53,302 bases of DNA from Bacteroidota bacterium (lineage in GTDB: Bacteria; Bacteroidota; Bacteroidia; Cytophagales; UBA9547), in contig RDZG01000074.1 in assembly GCA_004293915.1 (NCBI GenBank), positions 1 through 53,302 of the forward strand, in the 5' to 3' direction. The translations under genes were made by a program, and so were the position numbers. The notes beneath the pieces are model-generated. The model worked only from the letters and a program-made list of their open reading frames with translations. It did no database searches and was not told the origin of the DNA. Shown here in pieces: positions 42,447 to 49,559 of this stretch. Position 1 is the stretch's first letter; each line of letters begins with the position of its first letter.

Positions 42447-44938
42447 TATCCTAGTCCTGTTCCCGAAATTTTATCAAAAGTAACCACGTGATTTGCCAAA
42501 TTAAGTAATTGCATTAAAACACCTTTTAATTCCTCATAATTTTTTCTTTCTAAAGCTTTTTCGCCTCTTTCTATTACTTCTTTAGCTTGTTTGTAGTTTT
42601 TATACTCACTTTCACCTTTAGTAGCATATTCATTAAAAAATAGGATAAGAATAGATGGCGTATTAAATATAATTTTATTGTAAATTCTAATTTGTGCTTT
42701 TTGTAAACCATCTAATTGAAAAAAACTATTACTTGCAAATGCTGCACTTTCTTTTTCTTTAATACTTTCGTATTCTGTTTTAATGTTAGCAGGTATGTCA
42801 TCATAAAAATCAAACCAAAAATTAATATTACTTCTCATGGAATAATACTCTTCTTTTACTTCAACCATTTTAGGATTTGTTTCAGAACCATAAATATCTT
42901 GTGCTAATTTCCGTTTTTGTTCTTCAAGCTGGTATTTGGTGTCGCTCAAATCGTTAGGATTAAGTTGCATTACTTTTTCATACAGTGCATTGAATTTTTC
43001 GTTTGTATCATTTAATTCGGCTGCTTTTTCATAATCCTCTTCATTTGATGCTTTATTCAATTCAATAGAAAGCATATTTTTTATTTCTTTTATTTCATCT
43101 CTCAATTTCGTAATGCTCACATGTTTTTCGGTTGGACTAAAAACATTGCTAAACTGTTGATTGAATAATAATAAATTGACTTTTACGCTCACATCTCTGC
43201 TCTCGCTCATTTCAATTTTAATTTCCACATCACTGCCTTTTATTAAATCGCCTTGCAAATCTTTAGCTGCAATTTCTATTACACCTATGGCTTGGTTAGT
43301 ATTAGGGTGAGCTTTGCTGTTGCCTTCCAAAACATTTATAATTAAATAATCGTCCCCCTTTTTTTTAATGGTTTTACTCATTTCTCTATAAAGTGTTTTT
43401 ACCAAAGGCAAAATGCTATTTCGCTCAAAAATAGGTAAACATTTAGTGGTATTATTGTCAATATCATCTACTTCAATAGAAATATCTTCGGGCAAAGGTT
43501 GTCCAAATAAATTAAATAAACCGTGTGTAATTTGTATAAAAGTATGCTGTGTTTTTAATTCTGTTTGTTTTGCATCTAAAATTTTAAACGTAAAGTCATT
43601 GATTGTGTTTTGTCTTAAAGTTACAAATTCTCCAAATTTTAGTTTCAGTGGTTTTAAGCCTGTATCAAAGCCTCCATCGTTTCGGGTAATGCGATAAAAA
43701 CAATTTTCTGGACAATTTGCAACTAAGGCTGTAATGTATTCCTCGGTATCTTTGGTGGTTTTATTATAAGAAATTTGCAAATCAATATCTGTTTGAGTTT
43801 GAGCAATATCTGCATTTGTAGTAATTACATTAGTTGTTTTATTACCTGCATAATAGGCTGCACCAATGGCAACTGCTGTTGATGGGTCGGCACTAGTATT
43901 TACAATTAAGCCTGTTTTTTCAAAAATTTGTTGTCGCACATAAGGTATGTAAGTGCTTCCACCTATCATAATTATTTGTTGTAAATCAGTAAACGTTAAA
44001 TTGTTACGTTTTACTACTTTTGAAATCATTTCAATAGTATCGTTAATTCTTGTTTTGATACATTCATTAAATTCTTCTTTGTTTATTGTAATAAAATAAT
44101 CTTTCTCATCTCCATTTTCTTCAAAATCAAAATTAAACTCAATTTCGGTGGAATTAACTGAGCTTAATTCTTTTTTTGCCTCTTCGGCTTTTAGTAAAAG
44201 AATGTAGTATAGTTTTTCATATTTACCTTTTAGTTTATTTAGTTCTGATTCTAAATCTGTACAACCAGTTTGTCTAATTAATTTTGGTAAAATAATTTCC
44301 ATCACGATGCTATGATCAAAATCTAAACCACCCAAAAAATTATCGCCTTGATGGTCAAGCACTCTCATTTCTCCGTTATTAATGCCGATTAAGGCTACAT
44401 CAAAAGTTCCACCACCTAAATCATATACCAACCATTTTCCATTGGTTTCGTTTTCTGCTTGTTTATTAAAAAAAGCTAAAGATGCTGCTATAGGTTCTTG
44501 TAATAACACTACTTCTTTAAAACCTGCTTCGTAACCAGCTTTTTTAGTGGCATTACTTTGCATAGTATCAAAACTTGCTGGAATTGTAATCACTACGGAT
44601 TCAGGTTTTTCTTGAGTATGTACAAAGTTTTTCAATTCACTTAACACATAAGAAGATAATTGTATGGGTGTATAAAATTCATTTTTTGTCAAAGAAAAAT
44701 AAGATTCAGATGTTCCCATTTTTCTTTTAAAACTTCCAAATACATTTAAAGGATCTTTTAAAAGCCACTCCCTTGCTTTATCTCCTATAATAATACGTTC
44801 GCTTCTAAATGCCACACAACTTGGCAAAGTTTCTTTAAAACCAATTGGGTTTTTAAATACTTCAACTCCTGCTGAATTGTATTTTGCTATTAAAGAATTA
44901 GTTGTACCTAAATCTATTCCGAAGTTAATAGTTTGCAT
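42446..44938 (-). CDS. Divergent Hsp70 family protein
   Basis: The 830-residue protein has a well-preserved ATPase domain (1 to about 370): phosphate 1 NFGIDLGTTNSLIAKYN, phosphate 2 LVYDLGGGTFDV (170-181), and the adenosine motif IIMIGGSTYIPYVR (322-335), closing with DPSTAVAIGAAYYAG. The canonical interdomain linker and DnaK peptide-binding domain are not recognisable. Instead about 460 residues follow, with a beta-rich part (about 380-620) and a helical part (about 630-820, DEIKEIKNMLSIELNKASNE, ERGEKALERKNYEELKGVLM). It is thus an accessory Hsp70, not the housekeeping DnaK. It lies 11 bases after a GrpE-like gene and overlaps the membrane-protein gene by one base. No J-domain protein is nearby. 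Confidence 0.9.
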   Translation of the reverse strand: MQTINFGIDLGTTNSLIAKYNSAGVEVFKNPIGFKETLPSCVAFRSERIIIGDKAREWLLKDPLNVFGSFKRKMGTSESYFSLTKNEFYTPIQLSSYVLSELKNFVHTQEKPESVVITIPASFDTMQSNATKKAGYEAGFKEVVLLQEPIAASLAFFNKQAENETNGKWLVYDLGGGTFDVALIGINNGEMRVLDHQGDNFLGGLDFDHSIVMEIILPKLIRQTGCTDLESELNKLKGKYEKLYYILLLKAEEAKKELSSVNSTEIEFNFDFEENGDEKDYFITINKEEFNECIKTRINDTIEMISKVVKRNNLTFTDLQQIIMIGGSTYIPYVRQQIFEKTGLIVNTSADPSTAVAIGAAYYAGNKTTNVITTNADIAQTQTDIDLQISYNKTTKDTEEYITALVANCPENCFYRITRNDGGFDTGLKPLKLKFGEFVTLRQNTINDFTFKILDAKQTELKTQHTFIQITHGLFNLFGQPLPEDISIEVDDIDNNTTKCLPIFERNSILPLVKTLYREMSKTIKKKGDDYLIINVLEGNSKAHPNTNQAIGVIEIAAKDLQGDLIKGSDVEIKIEMSESRDVSVKVNLLLFNQQFSNVFSPTEKHVSITKLRDEIKEIKNMLSIELNKASNEEDYEKAAELNDTNEKFNALYEKVMQLNPNDLSDTKYQLEEQKRKLAQDIYGSETNPKMVEVKEEYYSMRSNINFWFDFYDDIPANIKTEYESIKEKESAAFASNSFFQLDGLQKAQIRIYNKIIFNTPSILILFFNEYATKGESEYKNYKQAKEVIERGEKALERKNYEELKGVLMQLLNLANHVVTFDKISGTGLG

Positions 44939-44949
44939 ATGGACAGAAA

Positions 44950-45243
44950 TTATTTTTTAGATTCAACTATTACAACACCTCGTTGTGCAATTTGATTGTC
45001 TTTTATCACAATGGGTTTAATGACTTTTGTAATGACCAATTTAGTCATAGTTTCACCAACAATAGAGGCTTCTAAATCGGTGCGTGTTTCATTATATGTT
45101 TCTCCAATTGGAATCGAATAGCTATAACCTATTTCATCAAAGGCTTGTTTGATGCGATTAAAATTACGTTCAAACTCATCATTACTACCAATCTTTTGTT
45201 CTAATACTGTGAGTTGATTGATAATTTCTAAAATTTGTTTCAT
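44950..45243 (-). CDS. Minimal GrpE-like nucleotide exchange factor (proposed)
   Basis: A 97-residue protein. A short N-terminal helix (about residues 1-38, with EFERNFNRIKQAFDEIG) leads into a segment that aligns by eye with the C-terminal beta domain of GrpE: YSIPIGETYNETRTDLEASI for the PxGxxFDPxxHEA region, and VIKPIVIKDNQIAQRGVVIV for the QKGYxLxDRVIRPAxVxV region. The long dimerisation helix of true GrpE (197 residues in E. coli) is missing. Being first in the operon with a divergent Hsp70 makes a dedicated exchange factor plausible. The similarity is seen by inspection only. Confidence 0.6.
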   Translation of the reverse strand: MKQILEIINQLTVLEQKIGSNDEFERNFNRIKQAFDEIGYSYSIPIGETYNETRTDLEASIVGETMTKLVITKVIKPIVIKDNQIAQRGVVIVESKK

Positions 45244-45562
45244 ATATAGTCCAAGTAAAATGTATATTTTGCAAACATGAAATTAAATTATTGCTATAAG
45301 TGGCTTCGCTAGGAATTTTTAACTTCTTAACAATCAGTTGCTTAGTTACATTATATAAAATATAATATAAAACTAATTAATCAAATATAACCAATTAAAA
45401 CGAATGAATCGTGCTGTTTAATGCAATAAAATTGTGGTTAAATATAAAAATTAAATTTTCAAACCACCTATTTTTTTGTACCTTTGATTAAGAAAATTTT
45501 GAAATTTGAAATCAAAATAAATAGTTTTTGAGTTTTTAAAATCAAATTAAAATAGATTAAAA
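45244..45562. promoter_or_regulatory. Divergent intergenic region with a promoter for the RelE-type pair
   Basis: On the plus strand, TTTT (45456-45459), 19 bases, then TACCTTTG (45479-45486) give a near-consensus promoter for the rightward toxin-antitoxin genes. I find no equally good promoter for the leftward chaperone operon, and no ORF or strong hairpin in the rest of this 319-base gap. Confidence 0.4.
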
Positions 45563-45778
45563 ATGGAAACATTTATTATTAAAACTAAAACAAAACTTCA
45601 AGCTAAAACAATTAAAGCTGTATCAGAGGCTATGGGTTCTAAAATAGAAAACATAGAAGATTTACTCGATCAAGGTTTAGCCAAAATGATGGATGAGGGA
45701 GAAAAAGATTACTTAAGTTCAGAAGAACAAAAACTCTTTATGCAACAACTGAAAAAAGGAGAAGTTGGAAAAGTATGA
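45563..45778 (+). CDS. Putative antitoxin of a RelE-type pair
   Basis: A 71-residue, charged, mainly helical protein (METFIIKTKTKLQAKTIKAV, then ENIEDLLDQGLAKMMDEGEK). Its stop overlaps the start of the RelE-type toxin (ATGA), the standard type II order with antitoxin first. There is no obvious DNA-binding domain, although the initial strand-helix part could be a reduced ribbon-helix-helix. The antitoxin role is deduced from context. Confidence 0.65.
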   Translation: METFIIKTKTKLQAKTIKAVSEAMGSKIENIEDLLDQGLAKMMDEGEKDYLSSEEQKLFMQQLKKGEVGKV

Positions 45779-46038
45779 AAATTGTAATTGGTAGGAAATT
45801 CCATAAAGATGTAATTAAATTATCTAGCGATGTACAAAAAAAGGTTTTTGTGCTATTACATGAAATTGAAAAAGCAGGAGATTTAAAAAAGTTTGATGTA
45901 ACAAAAATAGTAGGCTATAAAAATTACTTTCGTATTAGAATTGGAAATTACAGAATTGGATATCAAGTTGCAGAAGATGGCACTTTGCTTTTTGAGCGAG
46001 TAGCAAAAAGAGATGAGATTTATAAAATATATCCTTGA
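45775..46038 (+). CDS. RelE/ParE-family toxin
   Basis: An 87-residue RelE-fold protein: MKIVIGRKFHKDVIKLSSDV at the start, then DLKKFDVTKIVGYKNYFRIR and IGNYRIGYQVAEDGTLLFER. The GxxxxFRIRxGxYRI(G/I)Y pattern is the hallmark of the family, with basic residues for mRNA cleavage at the ribosome (RelE) or gyrase inhibition (ParE). The C-terminus RVAKRDEIYKIYP has the final strand. It overlaps the antitoxin gene by four bases. The target cannot be determined from sequence. Confidence 0.85.
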   Translation: MKIVIGRKFHKDVIKLSSDVQKKVFVLLHEIEKAGDLKKFDVTKIVGYKNYFRIRIGNYRIGYQVAEDGTLLFERVAKRDEIYKIYP

Positions 46039-46086
46039 TTTTACATTGGTAAATAAATAGATTTATAAAATAAAATCGTAAAAACA

Positions 46087-46341
46087 ATGTCAAGACTTGC
46101 AGGAATTACCACGCAAACAAATAGCAAAGGCGTACTAACCCATATTACCATTGATTTAAAAAAACGTCCTGAAGCCAAAGAATCGCTTACTAAATTGGGT
46201 TATATCCCAAAATCAGTAGAAGAAATCGAAAAGGAAGAGTTTGAAAAAGAATGGAACGACCCCACAAATTTGACATCAGAGCAAATGTGGACTTCTATGC
46301 AACACAAAATAGATTCATTGAAATGGGAGAAAGATATTTGA
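46087..46341 (+). CDS. Small antitoxin-like protein without intact partner
   Basis: An 84-residue acidic protein. The N-terminus SRLAGITTQTNSKGVLTHIT, then IDLKKRPEAKESLTKLGY, resembles small Bacteroidota antitoxins that start with a short sheet followed by a charged tail (EEIEKEEFEKEWNDP). It follows the RelE-type pair by 48 bases. In similar loci a PIN or RelE toxin follows; here only a 23-codon ORF overlaps its end. It may be an orphan antitoxin or a third member of the upstream operon. Function is inferred weakly. Confidence 0.5.
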   Translation: MSRLAGITTQTNSKGVLTHITIDLKKRPEAKESLTKLGYIPKSVEEIEKEEFEKEWNDPTNLTSEQMWTSMQHKIDSLKWEKDI

Positions 46342-46451
46342 TAAAGGATATTATTTCACCAAAAACAAAAGCTTACAAAGAAATTATTGGTTAGCTTGCA
46401 GTAAAGTTACCTATCTACGGCATTTAGATTAAAGTTTTTTATCTTCAATTT

Positions 46452-46970
46452 TTATTGCAATTCTAGTGTTGGGTAAATTTTTTCAAATAGATGCTTACAA
46501 GAATTTACATACTTTTCTAATTCTGAATGACACTTATTTGCAAAAAAATATACACTATACCTGTCAGAATATACGTGTTCAAAGGTTCCAATTCCAAATA
46601 AGTTTGCACTAATCTTAGAATATAATTTATACCGTTTAGTGTTATCTAATGACTCATGAATTGAATTTATACCAATAAAACCAAACGAAGCACTTGGGCT
46701 TGACTTATGAATGCTTGAAAGTACATTCAAGCACGTACGGATTATTCTTGTGGCTATGCCATCGCCTGTAAGCTTACTAAATCTATATGGATTATTTTTG
46801 TCTTTTCGGTCATAGAATTTTATTATATAAATTTCTAAATCATATAATTCTACCTCACATATATAAGTCCTTTTTGGAGTATTAAACTTATATAAATAGA
46901 TTTTTCTAATATATTGACTGTCTGAGGATTTAATACCTGATTTTGAGAAACTAAAACTACTGTCAAACAT
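46452..46970 (-). CDS. Hypothetical protein, coupled to a 56-residue upstream ORF
   Basis: A 172-residue soluble protein with alternating strands (YICEVELYDLEIYIIKFYD) and a GNAT-like feel in its middle (RFSKLTGDGIATRIIRTCLN, PSASFGFIGINSIHESLDN). The C-terminus is helical and cysteine-containing (NSCKHLFEKIYPTLELQ). I do not recognise the family. The GNAT resemblance is not strong enough to name it. Its ATG overlaps the stop of a small ORF (TAATG), so the two are one translation unit. Confidence 0.55.
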   Translation of the reverse strand: MFDSSFSFSKSGIKSSDSQYIRKIYLYKFNTPKRTYICEVELYDLEIYIIKFYDRKDKNNPYRFSKLTGDGIATRIIRTCLNVLSSIHKSSPSASFGFIGINSIHESLDNTKRYKLYSKISANLFGIGTFEHVYSDRYSVYFFANKCHSELEKYVNSCKHLFEKIYPTLELQ

Positions 46971-47140
46971 TAAGGTATCAAATACTTGTATGCAGAATTT
47001 CTTCGTTTAGTATGCTCATCATGTGTTAAAACTTTCCAATCCAAAGTATTTGAATTTAGTGTAAGTACTTGTAATCTAGAGTTACCACTAGGTTTACTAA
47101 AAATATTTTTTTTATTAGATGTATTGTTTGTAACTAACAT
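46970..47140 (-). CDS. 56-residue small protein coupled to the 172-residue gene
   Basis: The ORF begins MLVTNNTSNKKNIFSKPSGN and ends with KRRNSAYKYLIP, its TAA overlapping the next ATG. It is short, basic and polar, with no recognised domain. The TAATG overlap and the shared strand suggest a two-gene module like small toxin-antitoxin pairs, but there is no direct evidence of that role. About 108 bases of AT-rich sequence separate it from the next gene's stop at 47249. Confidence 0.5.
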   Translation of the reverse strand: MLVTNNTSNKKNIFSKPSGNSRLQVLTLNSNTLDWKVLTHDEHTKRRNSAYKYLIP

Positions 47141-47248
47141 AACTGTTTTAACTAAGTAAACGAAGTTTAATTGAAATTAGTTATGCAAACAAAATCATTT
47201 TAGATATCAAATGCAAAAATTATCTACTTTTTAAATTAAATTGGTTAA

Positions 47249-47647
47249 CTAACTTCTTTTTTGCAAAATATGTTTATACATGGTTTCTTCGGCTTTTTCA
47301 GCATCTGTAGTATGCTCGTTATCAGCAAAAAGATAAAGTTCTCCGATGGTGTCTGTGATTTCTGTTTCGGTTATTTCTGTGTGTAAAGTTCCCCATCCAA
47401 AATAATAGGTATTTCCAATTTCTGTATCGAGTTTGTCCGAATAACAATATATCAACCCGATTTTACCTTTTGCAAATTTAGGATAAAAAATAAAAGTCAA
47501 TGATTTGTCGTATTTGATTTGTCCGGGAAATCGGTCAAATATGCTTTTTGAAATATCAAAAGGCATATAGTCGCTTCCATATCCTTCATCCATTTTAATG
47601 GTAATATTTAAACTTTTGAAATCGAATGGTTTTTTGGGTTTGCTCAT
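47249..47647 (-). CDS. Hypothetical protein downstream of mazF
   Basis: A 132-residue acidic, beta-rich protein (FDFKSLNITIKMDEGYGSDY, SLTFIFYPKFAKGKIGLIYC, YYFGWGTLHTEITETEITDT) with a helical tail (DAEKAEETMYKHILQ). It has no recognised family. It lies 41 bases after mazF on the same strand, so it may be part of the same transcript. The first 14 codons of a second copy survive at 48309-48349 (MCKPKKSFDFKSLK against MSKPKKPFDFKSLN), evidence that this gene and mazF were once duplicated together. Confidence 0.55.
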   Translation of the reverse strand: MSKPKKPFDFKSLNITIKMDEGYGSDYMPFDISKSIFDRFPGQIKYDKSLTFIFYPKFAKGKIGLIYCYSDKLDTEIGNTYYFGWGTLHTEITETEITDTIGELYLFADNEHTTDAEKAEETMYKHILQKRS

Positions 47648-47688
47648 ATTGTGATATATTATTTACTAAACAAATTTAAAATGTAATT

Positions 47689-48012
47689 TCAATCTACATA
47701 CGTTTCTTGGATGACATTTTTTAATTTGATGATTTCTTTTTTACTAATTGAACCTAAAACTTTTATTGTTCTTGTTTTATCAATGGTTCTAATTTGATCT
47801 ACTGCTATTTGACCTAATTTGTCGTTATGATTTACAACTACTCGTGTGGGATAGCTTTTTAAGCTACTTGTCATCGGTACTACTACAATCGTTTGTAAAT
47901 ATTTATTCATTTCATTTGGCGAAACTATCACACATGGACGTGTTTTTTTGATTTCGCTTCCAATCGTAGGGTCTAGATTTACTAAAACTATATCATATTG
48001 TTTTAATTCCAT
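47689..48012 (-). CDS. mazF: MazF/PemK family mRNA interferase toxin
   Basis: A 107-residue toxin of the PemK/MazF fold. Characteristic stretches are YDIVLVNLDPTIGSEIKKTR, PCVIVSPNEMN, TIVVVPMTSSLKSYPTRVVV and QIAVDQIRTIDKTRTIKVLG. These proteins cut mRNA at short sequence motifs when not bound by MazE. The start overlaps the mazE end by 10 bases. The length is normal. Confidence 0.9.
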   Translation of the reverse strand: MELKQYDIVLVNLDPTIGSEIKKTRPCVIVSPNEMNKYLQTIVVVPMTSSLKSYPTRVVVNHNDKLGQIAVDQIRTIDKTRTIKVLGSISKKEIIKLKNVIQETYVD

Positions 48013-48248
48013 TCTTCAAGATTATCTTTTTCAAATACATCGGGCATTAGTAACAGGTCGTCTCCATTTTGATTCATTTCCTTAAAAGATTTTTCCCATC
48101 CCATTCTTGGCGTTGGTTTTGGTTTCAAAATGAGATAATCATTTTCTAAAATCAGCTCAATTTTATCTTGAAAATTATATTTTTCAATGACAGTTTTTGA
48201 AAGCCTTATTCCCTTAGAATTTCCGATTGAAATGATAGAAGTTTCCAT
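48003..48248 (-). CDS. mazE: MazE/AbrB-type antitoxin
   Basis: An 81-residue antitoxin with an N-terminal AbrB-type swapped-hairpin DNA-binding domain (TSIISIGNSKGIRLSKTVIE, KYNFQDKIELILENDYLIL) and an acidic tail (DVFEKDNLEEWN) for binding MazF. The ATG at 48248 is preferred over one four codons upstream because MazE-type proteins start right before the first strand. A well-formed promoter lies 23-53 bases upstream. Confidence 0.88.
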   Translation of the reverse strand: METSIISIGNSKGIRLSKTVIEKYNFQDKIELILENDYLILKPKPTPRMGWEKSFKEMNQNGDDLLLMPDVFEKDNLEEWN

Positions 48249-48270
48249 ATTTAATAACATTTTGTACTTA

Positions 48271-48301
48271 CAAAGTTATTACTTATATCTTGGTTATCAA
48301 A
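48271..48301 (-). promoter_or_regulatory. Bacteroidota-type promoter of mazEF
   Basis: On the minus strand, TTTG (48298-48301), exactly 19 bases, then TAACTTTG (48271-48278), one of the best consensus matches in the window. It lies next to the duplicated relic at 48309-48447. Confidence 0.65.
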
Positions 48302-48308
48302 ATGGTTT

Positions 48309-48447
48309 TTTAAACTTTTGAAATCGAATGATTTTTTGGGTTTACACATATTATGATATATTGTTTACTAAATAAATTTAAAATATAATGTCAATCTACA
48401 TGTGTTTCATGGATTACGTTTTTTAATTTAACAACTTCTTTTTTATT
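48309..48447 (-). pseudogene. Relic of a duplicated mazF / 47249-gene junction
   Basis: This stretch aligns without gaps to 47607-47745, at a constant offset of 702 bases. It contains the end of a mazF copy (about 19 codons), the 41-base spacer, and the first 14 codons of the hypothetical gene downstream of mazF. The rest of that mazF copy has been replaced by sequence leading to the Fic gene. Many substitutions show it is not recent. Confidence 0.8.
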
Positions 48448-48483
48448 ATAGTATACAAGAATTTATTTTATATTTTTTTCATT

Positions 48484-49311
48484 TCAAAAGAAAAAAGCCA
48501 TTCCTTTATTGTTACTATTGTCGATTTTTGATTTTGTTTGATTTGATTTTAGTAGTTCTAATTCTTTAATTAAGAGTTTTGTATGTTGATTTTCCATAAA
48601 AGTTTTAAACACCTTTATATCTTTTTTTTCTCTAGTTTCAATTAATGCTTTGATATACTCTTCTTTATCTTCTGCATAAACAATACTTAAAGGCTCTTTA
48701 AAAAGCATTTGGATATAATTCATCAACAAACGAGAAGTTCTGCCGTTTCCATCGCCAAAAGGGTGTATGGTTACTAAATTATAATGAGCTTCAAATGCTA
48801 TATGATGTTTTTCAATGGATGTTTTTGCGTTTCCAATAGCCAAGTTTAATGTTAAAATAAATTTTGCCATTGCATCAGGAACTTTATCATGTGTCATATA
48901 ATATCCTCCAGAAGCTGCTCTGACAGCAAAATTTCTTATTTCTCCATTGCCTGTATCAATTGTTCCGAGTATATAATTTATAATTGAACCCGTATTTTTC
49001 ATTACTTTTTTATTGATTTCTTGAATAAAATCAATTGTTAATATTTTAGCATTTTGGTTTTGTGAATAGTTTTTTAAAAACAAATAGGCATTATGATAAT
49101 CTCTAACCATGTCATGGTGCAACATAGGTTTGCCTTTGATAGGGATTTGATTTTCTAAAAATATGGCAGTGTCTGTTTGAGTTAAAGTAGAACCCTCAAT
49201 TGCTGTTGAATGAAAAGCAGAAATATAGGAAAATACACGTTCAAAATCAAAAACATCTTGAATGGCAGATTTTTTAAAAGTTTCGTTTATTTCTTCAAAT
49301 TGGGAATTCAA
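48484..49311 (-). CDS. Fic domain protein (class II, self-inhibited)
   Basis: A 275-residue protein with the Fic core motif HPFGDGNGRTSR (His183 to Arg194) for transfer of AMP or another nucleotide phosphate to target proteins. The N-terminal inhibitory helix carries the motif STAIEG (residues 35-40), which fits (S/T)xxxE(G/N), and puts the regulatory glutamate at Glu39. The preceding substrate flap is GGYYMTHDKVP. There is no C-terminal winged-helix domain, only a lysine/asparagine-rich tail. Self-inhibition means no separate antitoxin is needed; its neighbours, however, include mazEF and defence-type genes. Confidence 0.88.
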   Translation of the reverse strand: MNSQFEEINETFKKSAIQDVFDFERVFSYISAFHSTAIEGSTLTQTDTAIFLENQIPIKGKPMLHHDMVRDYHNAYLFLKNYSQNQNAKILTIDFIQEINKKVMKNTGSIINYILGTIDTGNGEIRNFAVRAASGGYYMTHDKVPDAMAKFILTLNLAIGNAKTSIEKHHIAFEAHYNLVTIHPFGDGNGRTSRLLMNYIQMLFKEPLSIVYAEDKEEYIKALIETREKKDIKVFKTFMENQHTKLLIKELELLKSNQTKSKIDNSNNKGMAFFF

Positions 49312-49327
49312 AATGCTTTTTTATTTA

Positions 49328-49360
49328 CAAAATTACTTAAACAATTTGATATTTTTACAA
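49328..49360 (-). promoter_or_regulatory. Possible promoter of the Fic gene
   Basis: On the minus strand, TTG (49358-49360), 22 bases, then TAATTTTG (49328-49335), 16 bases before the start codon. Spacing is at the long end of the phylum's range. The remaining 200 bases to the next gene show nothing recognisable. Confidence 0.35.
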
Positions 49361-49559
49361 CATGAAAGATTATAGGGTTTAAAACTCTCAGCCCCCTAAT
49401 AAGAACTAAAATCTAATATTTAGCTTTACTCATTTTGTTTTTATTATCTACTCATTTGGTATTTGTTACAAAATACAGAAAAATGATGTTTACGATATAA
49501 ATGTAAAATATATTGAGTTGGCTTGTGCGGTTTTTAATTGTGCTTGCAAATTGTGTTGG

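Noticed and set aside
46323-46394. 23-codon ORF beginning MGERYLIKD overlapping the end of the 84-residue gene
   Set aside because: The start resembles PIN toxins (RYLID), which would suit a broken toxin partner, but the Asp-Thr-Asn motif is absent and 23 codons are too few to support the claim.
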